A stretch of 64,000 bases of DNA from Sphingobacterium daejeonense (GTDB lineage Bacteria > Bacteroidota > Bacteroidia > Sphingobacteriales > Sphingobacteriaceae). The notes below the pieces were generated by a model that was not told where the DNA came from, did not search any database, and saw only the letters and a list, made by a program, of their open reading frames with translations. The position numbers and the translations under genes are program-made. This document shows positions 8,098 to 16,837 of this stretch, in pieces. The stretch is from assembly GCF_901472535.1 (NCBI RefSeq), contig NZ_LR590470.1, positions 3,968,001-4,032,000 of the forward strand, read 5' to 3'. Position 1 is the first letter of the stretch. Every line of letters starts with the position of its first letter.

Positions 8098-9330
8098 TTA
8101 TATCTTGATGATCGGCTCACCATCTAATATTCTTTTGTAGCGGATCAAGGCTTCAACATAATAATAATCAGCATACGTCAAAGGTACATCTACCTCAGAA
8201 TCCAAAGGCAATGCACCAACACTGTGCTTCAATAAGTAACCCCCATTCTCTCCTACATTAGCAAAATACTCATTCGATGAAAGTGTTTTTAGAATGCTCT
8301 CAGCCTTTGATAAATATAATTCAGCTTTTTTCCCTTTGGTATATTGCGATAATTCCAATAATGCTGAGGCAATAATTGCTGCAGCCGAGGCATCTCTTAG
8401 ATCCTTTCTAGAATAAGTTTTATTGTCTGATGGTATCTTATCCTTATCAAAATCCCAGTATGGAATCAGGTCTGCAGGTAAACTTTTATTGTTAAGAATA
8501 TAGTTAGCAATATTTTCGGCCTGTTGCAAGTAAGTTTTATCCTTAGTTTCTCTATACATCATTGTATAGCCATATAGCCCCCAAGCCTGTCCCCTAGCCC
8601 AAGCAGATTCATCAAATGCACCTTGAGCAGTCTGTTTAGCCAGCACTTCGCCATTTTCTGGATTATAATCAATCACATGGTATGAGCTATTGTCTTTTCG
8701 GAAGTGATTTTTCAAGGTTGTATTGGAATGGGTCCTTGCAATCTCTTCATATTTTTTGTTTCCGGTAGTTTTTGCTGCTTGCATTAAAAACTCCAAATTC
8801 ATCATGTTGTCAATGATAACTGGAAACTTCCAAGTGTTATGGTTCCATGAACGAATAGTTTTTGTGTTAGGATTATATCTGGAAATAAGTGATTCGGCAC
8901 CAGTTTCCAATATAGGTTGATAAGTCGCGCTATCTCCTGTTAATCTCAGAGCATTTCCAAAACTACAGAATAGCATAAATCCGAGGTCATGGGTTCCTTT
9001 ATTATATTGTTCTTTTTCGAGATCCTTCAACTTATCCAAAGCTGTTTTCTCAAGTCCTGCATTTCCAGTTCCTTCAGAAAGGTACAATAATGTCCCTGGG
9101 TAGAAACCAGAACACCACCACGAGGAATTTGAGAATTCTTGTTTCCCGTTATCGAATGTTTTTGGGAACTTACCATTAGGCACTTCTTCCACCAACTTAC
9201 TATATTGTTCAGCAGAAGCCTTCAATTGTCCATTTATAAATTCAGATGTAAGCTTGAGGTTTTGTTTTTGTGAACTAGCAAATTGCAAAAAGTAAAGACA
9301 AAAGGAAAGGGATAAAACAAAGGTCTTCAT
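8098..9330 (-). CDS. Unsaturated glucuronyl hydrolase, GH88 family
   Basis: Predicted secreted hydrolase that removes unsaturated uronic acid residues left by polysaccharide lyases. The 410-residue product begins with a signal peptide (cleavage likely near ASSQ, residue 20). Two aspartates match the catalytic pair of characterised GH88 enzymes: D115 in THDLGF and D174 in IIDNMMN, with near-identical spacing. The (alpha/alpha)6-barrel motif SAWARGQAWGLYGYTMMY is also present. It has its own terminator and stands between rplC and a CoA-binding protein gene, an odd position where rpsJ would be expected. The substrate (heparin/chondroitin, ulvan, xanthan types) cannot be told from sequence. Confidence 0.85.
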   Translation of the reverse strand: MKTFVLSLSFCLYFLQFASSQKQNLKLTSEFINGQLKASAEQYSKLVEEVPNGKFPKTFDNGKQEFSNSSWWCSGFYPGTLLYLSEGTGNAGLEKTALDKLKDLEKEQYNKGTHDLGFMLFCSFGNALRLTGDSATYQPILETGAESLISRYNPNTKTIRSWNHNTWKFPVIIDNMMNLEFLMQAAKTTGNKKYEEIARTHSNTTLKNHFRKDNSSYHVIDYNPENGEVLAKQTAQGAFDESAWARGQAWGLYGYTMMYRETKDKTYLQQAENIANYILNNKSLPADLIPYWDFDKDKIPSDNKTYSRKDLRDASAAAIIASALLELSQYTKGKKAELYLSKAESILKTLSSNEYFANVGENGGYLLKHSVGALPLDSEVDVPLTYADYYYVEALIRYKRILDGEPIIKI

Positions 9331-9423
9331 AGATTATGATTTAAATAAAAATTAGGTTTAATACAAAATAGAAATATATACAGACATTTCTATAAAATAT
9401 TTACTATAACGTTTTCATAAAAA

Positions 9424-9447
9424 AAGGGCAATGTTTCCATTGCCCTT
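9424..9447 (-). terminator. Terminator after the CoA-binding protein gene
   Basis: AAGGGCAATG and CATTGCCCTT form a perfect stem around TTTC. It is flanked by A on one side and T/A on the other, so it can act on the minus-strand transcript ending at 9469. Confidence 0.75.
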
Positions 9448-9468
9448 AAAAATATTTTCAGTGTTTAC

Positions 9469-9828
9469 TTAAAACTGACCGGTATTCAGCATAACCAAAG
9501 TACATGCTTCTACTACTTCTATTCCGTTCTCCCTGGCCTTATCTGCCAATTCAGCATTTTCGGCTCCTGGGTTAAAGATTATGCGCTTAGGCTTAGTCTT
9601 TAAGATATAGTCATAGTATTGAGGTTGATTTTGCGGACCGACATACAGTGTCATGGTATCGATATCGGTATGAATTTCCTCAGCAGGCTCGATTTCAACA
9701 CCAGCCACTTTTCCAGTCTTGCGTCCAACATTTACGATTGGATGCCCTTTTCTTGCCAGTTTATTGGCTACCAAATACGAATATCTCGCCGGATTAGTAC
9801 TCGCACCTAAAATCAAGGTCTTTTTCAT
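9469..9828 (-). CDS. CoA-binding domain protein (YccU-like)
   Basis: Small cytosolic protein of 119 residues with a Rossmann-type CoA-binding fold. It starts MKKTLILGASTNPARYSYLV (the GASxNPxR nucleotide-binding loop), and later has PKRIIFNPGAENAELADKAR. The family (CoA_binding_2) is widespread but its function is not established. It lies 18 nt downstream of the serine hydrolase gene and shares its strand and terminator, so the two are probably one transcript. Confidence 0.85.
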   Translation of the reverse strand: MKKTLILGASTNPARYSYLVANKLARKGHPIVNVGRKTGKVAGVEIEPAEEIHTDIDTMTLYVGPQNQPQYYDYILKTKPKRIIFNPGAENAELADKARENGIEVVEACTLVMLNTGQF

Positions 9829-9846
9829 GTGTTGCTATTAGGTTTA

Positions 9847-11050
9847 TTAATTTACAAATTCTCCATTTGCATTATATGCATTTTGTCTCAAAATAGGTAT
9901 TTCTAATATTTTATACAAATCATCCAGATGATTCAAGCTCCCATTTGCCATATTTGTTAACAAAACAATCGTAACATCGTTTTTAAGGTCACGTACATAT
10001 AGGCTTTTAAATCCATGCCACCAACCAGTATGATAAACCATCGGTTCATTAGGCGGGCTGAAAGTTCTCCAACCATACCCATAACTGAACAAGCTTCTCT
10101 TAGCATCGCTTCTAGGCATATACATAGAATCTAAAGTTGCTTCGTTCACAATTCTTCCTTCCCGAACAGCTCTATCCAACAGGTACATATCTTGTACAGT
10201 ACTATATATTCCTTTATCACCTACAGGACCATCCAAGTAATTTCTTACCACCGATCTTCTCCAAACTTTATCATGTCCCATGACATTGGACGGAGTTTTC
10301 TCATATACAGCGGTTGAATATACTGCTGTATTCTTCATGCCTGCAGGATCAAAAATATTTTCCTTCATGTAGACTGCGAAATCTTGACCTGTTACCTTTT
10401 CAACGATGGCTGCTAGTACCATATAGTTGGAATTATTATAATGAAACCTTCCATCAGGTGCACCATAACGATTAGGATGTTTTTCGATCAACAAATTCAT
10501 GGCATCCTGATTTGTCATTGGCTTTTTACGATCTGGCCATGCTTCTTCAGCGAAATAGACATAGTTAGGCAAACCAGATCTATGTGACAACAATTGAGCA
10601 ATGGTAATTCCAGGATATGGAAAATTAGGGTAAAAATCATTTACGGTATTGTCCAACTTTAATTTGCCATTTTGGACAAGTTTCATTACTCCTAAAGCAG
10701 TAATGGGTTTTTGATGCAGAAGCCAACTCAAATTGGGAGTTAATATTCAAACTGTCCTTTAACAGATAATCTGCCCAACCGAAAGAATTCTGATAAAGGA
10801 TCTTTCCTTTTTTGGCGACCAAAACATTCCCATTAAATGCTGAATTTTTATGGAGTTTCTGCATAAAAGCATCAATCTGCTGATCTGCTTTCGAAGAATC
10901 ATATATCAGGGCTATACTATCTTTTTTCCCTTGATCTACTTTAATTTCTCTTTGTTTTGCTTCTGGCGAAGAACATGAGAACATCGTAAATGTCCCCAAC
11001 CCCAATACTAATAATAAATTTTTTATAGACACGCTCCTAAACTGAATCAT
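9847..11050 (-). CDS. Serine hydrolase, beta-lactamase/class C superfamily lipoprotein (apparent frameshift)
   Basis: Exported serine hydrolase of the penicillin-binding-protein-like fold, about 400 residues after joining. The N-terminus has a signal peptide with lipobox TMFSC, so it is probably a lipoprotein. The SxxK motif is S111-A-S-K114; the second motif appears as YNNSNY and the third as HTGWWHG. An extra T in the run 10708-10712, right after the catalytic motif, splits the frame; one fewer base gives SASKPITALGVMKL. The family includes esterases and D-aminopeptidases as well as beta-lactamases, so drug resistance should not be inferred. Confidence 0.82.
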
Positions 11051-11284
11051 TAATCCTTTTAATCATAATTGACTATGCAGACAAATTACTACATATTGTG
11101 ACAAATTACAATAAATTTTAGCTTTCTTTTGATAAAAGTGTAGTTACAAATTCCCATATCAATGATACGCTAATTTTTAACATAATCATATTCAAAACGA
11201 TTGATAATCCAACTTATTGCAATACAATAAATATTTGAGGAATTATTTATTTATTCATTGACTATTATATTTTGTAGAAATAAA

Positions 11285-11316
11285 AAAGCCGGGTAAATCA
11301 AGATCTACCCGGCTTT
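11285..11316 (-). terminator. Terminator of the pyruvate dehydrogenase genes
   Basis: AAAGCCGGGTA and TACCCGGCTTT pair perfectly around a 10-nt loop, 22 nt after the aceF stop. Flanking A/T on both sides lets it work on either strand. The rest of the 11051-11337 gap is A+T-rich and I see nothing else in it. Confidence 0.85.
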
Positions 11317-11337
11317 CAAAATTTTATGTGATTGCTC

Positions 11338-13004
11338 TTATGCCAATAAACGGATAGGAGCTTCGATCAATCCTTTTAATGTTTGAAGGAATTGTGCACC
11401 CGATGCGCCATCCACTACACGGTGGTCACAACCTAATGTCAATTTCATCACATTACCTGGGACAACTGCGCCATTTTTAACTACTGGCACTTGTTGGATT
11501 GCACCTACAGAAAGGATAGCTCCATCTGGAGAGTTGATAATTGAAGTAAATTCATCAATTCCAAACATACCCAAGTTAGATACAGTAAATGTTGAACCTT
11601 CCCAATCAGATGGTTGTAGTTTCTTAGACTTAGCTTTTTGCGCAAAGTCTTTTACCTCTGCAGAGATGTGAGATAATGATTTTCCATCAGCAAAACGTAC
11701 AACAGGAACTAATAATCCATCTTCAACTGCGATTGCAACACCAATGTTTGAATGCTCGTTGTAACGGATCTTATCTCCTTGCCAAGATGAGTTTACGTTA
11801 GGATGTTGTTTCAAGGCAACAGCTACTGCTTTGATTACGATATCATTGAATGAAACTTTCACTGGCGCAACCTCATTAATTTGAGCACGAGCTGCCATTG
11901 CATTATCCATATCAATGCTGATTGTTAAATAGAAGTGTGGAGCTGTAAATAAAGATTCAGATAATCTGCGTGCAATAGTTTTACGCATTTGATTTACTGG
12001 TTTTTCTGTAAAACGCTCTTCTCCTACAAACTGAGGTAAGCTGATTGTCTTAGCTTCACCTTCTGCGGCAGGTTTAGCTGCAGCAGCTGCAGCAGGAGCT
12101 GCTTCTGGCTTGAAGTTTTCAACATCTTTTCTTACGATACGTCCATTTTCTGCAGATCCTTTCACTTGGGTCAAGTCAATTCCTTTTTCTTTAGCGATTT
12201 TCTTTGCCAAAGGAGAAGCTTTTACTCTTGAATCCGAGGAAGTTGATGCTGCAACAGGAGCATCAGATATGCTTTCTTGAACAACTGGTTTTTCTTCTTC
12301 TTTTTAGTTTCTTTTTTAGAATCTGAAGAAGGTTTTTGATTTAATAATGGAGTAACGTCAGTTCCAGCAGGACCTACTATAGCAATAATATCATTTACTT
12401 TAGCAGCTTGTCCAGCCTCTACACCAACATACAACAATGTTCCATCTGCATATGCAGTTACTTCCATAGTTGCTTTATCAGTTTCTACGTCAGCAATTGC
12501 ATCATCAGATTTGATGGTATCACCTACTTTGAAGTTCCATTGAGCGATTACACCTTCTGTCATCGTATCACTTAACAGAGGCATAGTAATCACAGTAACT
12601 CCTAAGTCTTCAGCAGTAACGTTGCTTCCAGCGTCGTCAGAAGATTTTTCTTCAGATTTCTCTTCAGTTTTTTCTTCTTTGTTTTCTGATTTTTGTTCTG
12701 CTTTATTATCTTCTTTTTTGTCTGTGCTTGCAGAATCACCTTTTAACAAGGCTTCGTAATCTTCACCTTCTTCACCCAACACCGCGATTACAGCATCTAC
12801 AGGAACAGCTTCACCCTCTTTGGGGCCAATATATAACAATGTACCATCTTGATAAGATTCAAAGTCCATTGTTGCTTTATCAGTTTCAACCTCTGCAATA
12901 AGGTCACCTGAATTAACTTTATCACCAACTTTTTTGTGCCATTTTGCGATTACACCTTCAGTCATGGTGTCGCTCATTTTAGGCATTTTTACTACTTCAG
13001 CCAT
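11338..13004 (-). CDS. aceF: Pyruvate dehydrogenase E2, dihydrolipoamide acetyltransferase (apparent frameshift)
   Basis: Core of the pyruvate dehydrogenase complex; transfers the acetyl group from lipoyl to CoA. In order it has lipoyl domain 1 (lysine in EVETDKATM), an acidic/lysine linker, lipoyl domain 2 (DVETDKATM), the E1/E3-binding domain (SPLAKKIAKEKGIDLTQVKG) and the catalytic domain with DHRVVDG near the end. One base is missing in the T run 12301-12305; adding it links KKETKKEE to the binding domain, about 555 residues. It follows pdhA by 42 nt. LipA, encoded at 44599-45480, would lipoylate it. Confidence 0.93.
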
Positions 13005-13046
13005 CGTTTAGGAATGTTCTATTTTAGTTAAAGTAATTATCATTAA

Positions 13047-14041
13047 TTAATCCATGACAAAAGGGTAGTCCTCTTGCACATAAATATCTTTGTAGATTTC
13101 TGATGCATCTGGGTACGGAGATTCTTCAGCAAATTTCACTGATTCATCAACGATTTTCTTAACCTTAGCTTCTACCTCATCAAACCAAGCTTGATCAGCA
13201 TATTTATTCTCAACAATAGCATGTTTTACAGCGATAATTGGATCTCTTTCTTTGTATTCTTCCAATTCTTCTTTCGTACGATATTTTGCCGGATCTGACA
13301 TGGAGTGTCCTTTGTAGCGGTATGTACGGATTTCCAAGAATGTTGGTCCTTCACCAGCACGAGCACGTTGAACGGCTTCATCCATAGCATTGTGAACAGC
13401 TACGACATCCATTCCATCTACTGGAGCACTTGGCATATCAAATCCAAGACCCATTTTGTAGATATCTTGCATGTTAGTCGTACGTTTTACAGAAGTACCC
13501 ATTGCATAACCATTGTTTTCACAAACAAAGATTACAGGCAATTTCCATAACATCGCCATGTTCAAAGTTTCATTGAAAGCACCTTGACGTACGGCTCCAT
13601 CACCCATGTAACAGATGTTAACATTGTCAGTACCCAAATATTTCTCAGCAAATGCAATACCTGCACCCAATGGAATTTGACCACCAACAATACCATGTCC
13701 TCCCATGAACTTATGTTCCTTAGAGAAAAAGTGCATTGATCCACCTTTACCTTTTGAACATCCTGTAACTTTACCAAACAATTCTGCCATACATGCATCA
13801 GCAGACACACCTTTAGCCAAGGCATGTGCGTGGTCACGGTAAGCAGTTATTAATGAATCCTCAGGTTTGATCACAGACATCGTTCCAGCAACTACTGCTT
13901 CTTGTCCGATGTACAAGTGACAAAATCCACGGATTTTTTGCTGTCCATAAAGCTGTCCAGATTTCTCTTCAAATTTGCGCATGAGCAGCATGGATTCATA
14001 CCACTCTAGGTAGGTTTCTTTGTTATAGGTGTTGAACTCAT
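13047..14041 (-). CDS. pdhA: Pyruvate dehydrogenase E1 component, alpha subunit (apparent 5' frameshift)
   Basis: Thiamine-diphosphate decarboxylase subunit that passes acetyl groups to E2. The TPP motif GDG...NN is present (MGDGAVRQGAFNETLNMAM, then VCENNGYAMG), as are the phosphorylation-loop-like YRYKGHSMSDPAKYRT and a C-terminal VQEDYPFVMD. The open frame starts inside the protein; an upstream ATG at 14041 gives MSSTPITKETYLEWYESM if one T is added in the run 14019-14021, about 331 residues, the normal length. The beta subunit and E3 are not beside it. Confidence 0.9.
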
Positions 14042-14075
14042 TTCTAAGTATTGAATTTCTTTACTAAACTGACCA

Positions 14076-14083
14076 CAAATTTA
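14076..14083 (-). promoter_or_regulatory. Possible -7 element of the pdhA operon
   Basis: Minus-strand TAAATTTG matches TAnnTTTG, 34 nt before the pdhA start. No good -33 TTG is seen at the right distance, so this is tentative. Confidence 0.35.
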
Positions 14084-14220
14084 ATTAATATTAACGAGAT
14101 TTTTGATAAATTTTACCTTACATTTCACTGATTTATGCGGATTATGTCAAATTATTACCATAATCTCCGTCAAACATCAGCTTATTACATTAAGACATCT
14201 ACTTTTGATCACAACTAGAA

Positions 14221-14240
14221 AACGACCCCAAAGGGCCGTT
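14221..14240 (-). terminator. Terminator of hisS
   Basis: AACGGCCC and GGGTCGTT (minus strand) pair, with one G-T wobble, around TTTG. A short T run follows and the hairpin starts 4 nt after the hisS stop. Confidence 0.7.
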
Positions 14241-14244
14241 TATT

Positions 14245-15624
14245 TTATTTTATTTTTTCTATTAATTCCTCGATCGAAACTTTTTGCTGTTCTCCAGTCT
14301 TCATATCTTTCAATGACAACTGTCCTGATTCAACTTCCTCTTCCCCTACCAATAATACAAATGGTATTCCCTTCGAATCTGCATAACTCATCTGCTTCTT
14401 CAACTTTACAGCACTAGGATACAATTCTACAGCTATGCCTGCCTGCCTGATTTGATATAGCATTGGCAATGTGTATGACTCAAGGTTTGAATCAAAATTT
14501 ACGATCAACAGTTTAGTTCGCGCTGAACCTTCTGTTGGGAAAAGATTTAATTCCTCCAAAACATCAAAAATACGGTCGGCTCCAAAGGATACCCCTACAC
14601 CAGTCAAGTCTTTCAAACCAAACATTCCGGTCAAATCATCATAGCGACCACCACCACCTATACTTCCCATCTGTACTTCATTTGTTTTTACTTCAAAAAT
14701 ACATCCGGTATAATAATTCAATCCCCTAGCCAATGTGATATCAACCTCTACGATTTTCTCCAACAAATCTCCTCTGCCAAATTTTCTCACATAGTCGAAT
14801 ACTTCCTCAATTTCAGCAATCCCTTTCATCCCTATTTCAGAATTCGAAAGCACCTCCCGCATAGAACTTAATTTCTCCTCATTTGATCCACTCAATTCAA
14901 TAATTGGCTTCAAAACTTCTAAATCATCTTGCGTAAATCCTCTTTCGAGCAATTCTTTATTTACTCCTTCAAGTCCGATTTTATCGAGTTTATCGATTGC
15001 AACGGTCATATCCACAATGAGATCCGGTTTTCCTACTACTTCCGCTATTCCTGAAAGTACTTTGCGATTGTTAAGTTTGATGTTGAAATCTTTTAATCCC
15101 AATTCGACCAATGCTTCATTGTAGATCAAGATAAACTCAGCTTCATTTAACAAGGAAGCAGAACCGACCACATCTACATCGCATTGATAAAATTCACGGT
15201 ATCTTCCTCTTTGAGGTCGATCAGCACGCCATACCGGTTGTATCTGAAATCTTTTGAATGGAAGAGCTATGTCATTTTGATGCATCACCACATAGCGGGC
15301 AAAGGGAACAGTTAGATCATACCTCAGAGCTTTCTCGGAAATATGAGAAATCAATGAAGTTGAATTTTTGCTTCCCAGTAAGTCTTCAGGCGCTTTACTC
15401 AAGTAATCTCCTGAGTTCAATATTTTAAATATTAACTTATCGCCTTCATCACCATACTTTCCAGTTAAAGTACTCAGGTTTTCGAATGATGGAGTCTGAA
15501 TCTCAGCATATCCGAATTTCCTGAATATTGTCTTTAATGTATTGTAGATATGGTTACGTTTGTCCATTTCCACAGGAGAAAAATCCCGTGTACCTTTAGC
15601 TAATGATGGTTTAATTGATGCCAT
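14245..15624 (-). CDS. hisS: Histidyl-tRNA synthetase
   Basis: Class II aminoacyl-tRNA synthetase that charges tRNA-His. The 459-residue product has motif 2 in FQIQPVWRADRPQRGRYREF, the histidine-specific motif LARGLNYYTGCIFE, and motif 3 in GVSFGADRIFDVLEE, with an anticodon-binding domain at the C-terminus. The frame is intact. A -7 element (TATATTTG) ends only 5 nt before the ATG, so the mRNA may be nearly leaderless. The upstream DNA is the heptamer/purine repeat region. Confidence 0.97.
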   Translation of the reverse strand: MASIKPSLAKGTRDFSPVEMDKRNHIYNTLKTIFRKFGYAEIQTPSFENLSTLTGKYGDEGDKLIFKILNSGDYLSKAPEDLLGSKNSTSLISHISEKALRYDLTVPFARYVVMHQNDIALPFKRFQIQPVWRADRPQRGRYREFYQCDVDVVGSASLLNEAEFILIYNEALVELGLKDFNIKLNNRKVLSGIAEVVGKPDLIVDMTVAIDKLDKIGLEGVNKELLERGFTQDDLEVLKPIIELSGSNEEKLSSMREVLSNSEIGMKGIAEIEEVFDYVRKFGRGDLLEKIVEVDITLARGLNYYTGCIFEVKTNEVQMGSIGGGGRYDDLTGMFGLKDLTGVGVSFGADRIFDVLEELNLFPTEGSARTKLLIVNFDSNLESYTLPMLYQIRQAGIAVELYPSAVKLKKQMSYADSKGIPFVLLVGEEEVESGQLSLKDMKTGEQQKVSIEELIEKIK

Positions 15625-15629
15625 AGGCG

Positions 15630-15637
15630 CAAATATA
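15630..15637 (-). promoter_or_regulatory. -7 element of hisS
   Basis: Minus-strand TATATTTG is a full match to TAnnTTTG. With 5 nt left before the ATG, the start site would fall at or next to the start codon. The -33 region is occupied by a heptamer tract and has no TTG. Confidence 0.5.
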
Positions 15638-15642
15638 GAAAA

Positions 15643-15677
15643 GAGATGTGAGATGTGAGATATGAGATGTGAGATAG
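15643..15677 (+). repeat. Five-heptamer element, GAGATGT class
   Basis: Exactly five units in register: GAGATGT, GAGATGT, GAGATAT, GAGATGT, GAGATAG (35 bp). The tract lies directly upstream of the hisS -7 element and is followed by TGGAAAGGAATTG and an AGACA-class element. Confidence 0.85.
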
Positions 15678-15705
15678 TGGAAAGGAATTGAAGGGGAAAT
15701 TGTGA

Positions 15706-15740
15706 TTAGACAATAGACATAAGACAAAAGACATTAGAAC
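15706..15740 (+). repeat. Five-heptamer element, AGACA class
   Basis: Units TTAGACA, ATAGACA, TAAGACA, AAAGACA, TTAGAAC, in perfect 7-bp register. It is identical to the next copy 66 bp on. Confidence 0.85.
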
Positions 15741-15771
15741 TTATATGTGAGATAGTGGAAAGGAATTGTGA

Positions 15772-15806
15772 TTAGACAATAGACATAAGACAAAAGACAT
15801 TAGAAC
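15772..15806 (+). repeat. Five-heptamer element, AGACA class
   Basis: A second, identical 35-bp copy (TTAGACA, ATAGACA, TAAGACA, AAAGACA, TTAGAAC) inside the local duplication. Confidence 0.85.
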
Positions 15807-16018
15807 TTTTATGTGAGAAAGTGGAAAGAAATTGAAGAGGAAAAGAAAAGTTGAAAGAAATTGAAGAATAAACGTAGAAAGGAAAAGTGGAAAGGAATTG
15901 AAGGGAAACGTAAAAAGGAAAAGTGGAAATGAATTGAAGAGGAAATTGGAAAGGAAAAGTGGAAAGGAATTGAAGAGGGAGTGGAAGAGGAAAAGTTGAG
16001 GGGATAGTTAAGGGTTAA

Positions 16019-16756
16019 TTATTCTTCGAAAATCTTGAGGTATTCACATGCTCTTTCTGCGGCGATTTTTTCGGCGCTTTTTTTATTGAAGTCGCGGCCA
16101 AGTCCACATTCTTCACCATCAACGACAGCTACTACGGAGAACATTTTATTAGATTCACCTTCTGGGTTTTCAACTTGCACAAAGCTAATTTCTTTGTTAT
16201 TGTGCTGACACCATTCAATCAATCTACTTTTGAAATTAGTTTCAGTTACTTCCAAGGTTTGAATATCAACATGTGGCTTGATGATTCTGGTCAACAAAAA
16301 CTCCCTAGTAAAAGTATATCCTTTATCTAAATATACTGCTCCTACCAATGCTTCGAATGCATCACCAAGAAGAGATCCTTGTTTGTTAGGATAACTGATC
16401 ATTCTAGCGTCGAATTCGATCATTTCATTGAATCCTAATTTTCGGGAAAGTTGATTTAGGTTTGCTCGAGAAACGATCTTTGATCGCATTTCTGTCAAGA
16501 AGCCTTCATCCTTGTATGGATAAAGTTTGAAAAGTAATTCAGCCACTACAGATCCCAAAACCGCATCACCCAGAAATTCGAGTCTTTCGTTGCTGTTTTT
16601 TACACCATCTTTGATGAGTACAGCGACCGATTTATGTCTGAAAGCCATTTGATAAAGGCGCACATTACCCGGCACGAAACCAAGTAAGTTCTTTAGTTTT
16701 CGAACATAAGTACGATTTGGTGACAGATAAAGATTATAAACCTGTGTGATAGGCAT
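16019..16756 (-). CDS. rnc: Ribonuclease III
   Basis: Cleaves double-stranded RNA, including rRNA precursors. The catalytic signature NERLEFLGDAVLGSVVAEL is present, and a C-terminal double-stranded-RNA-binding domain ends ACEYLKIFEE. I choose the start at 16756 (MPITQVYNLYLSPNRTYVRK), which matches the usual Bacteroidetes N-terminus; an in-frame ATG at 16795 would add 13 residues unlike the family. It follows fabF in the common acpP-fabF-rnc order. Downstream is the purine-rich repeat region. Confidence 0.95.
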   Translation of the reverse strand: MPITQVYNLYLSPNRTYVRKLKNLLGFVPGNVRLYQMAFRHKSVAVLIKDGVKNSNERLEFLGDAVLGSVVAELLFKLYPYKDEGFLTEMRSKIVSRANLNQLSRKLGFNEMIEFDARMISYPNKQGSLLGDAFEALVGAVYLDKGYTFTREFLLTRIIKPHVDIQTLEVTETNFKSRLIEWCQHNNKEISFVQVENPEGESNKMFSVVAVVDGEECGLGRDFNKKSAEKIAAERACEYLKIFEE

Positions 16757-16837
16757 GATTACTCTAAATAACAAATAGGTAGTTGTGATATCCAACTACC
16801 TATTCAAAATGTTTAGCATGGAAAAAATGAATTCATC

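Larger units (their letters stand above)
15678..16018 (+). repeat. Purine-rich repeat region between rnc and hisS
   Basis: This gene-free stretch is almost free of C on the plus strand. It holds two copies of a block of about 65-75 bp (GATAGTGGAAAGGAATTG, then an AGACA-class five-heptamer element), starting near 15671 and 15750, followed by about eight degenerate repeats of GTGGAAAGGAATTGAAGAGG up to the rnc stop. No gene or RNA is recognised in it. Confidence 0.8.

Noticed and set aside
9847..11050. Beta-lactamase resistance gene
   Set aside because: The fold and SxxK motif are shared by many esterases and peptidases; nothing here points to beta-lactam hydrolysis.
15643..15806. CRISPR array
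   Set aside because: The repeats are contiguous 7-bp units without unique spacers of regular size, and no cas genes are nearby.
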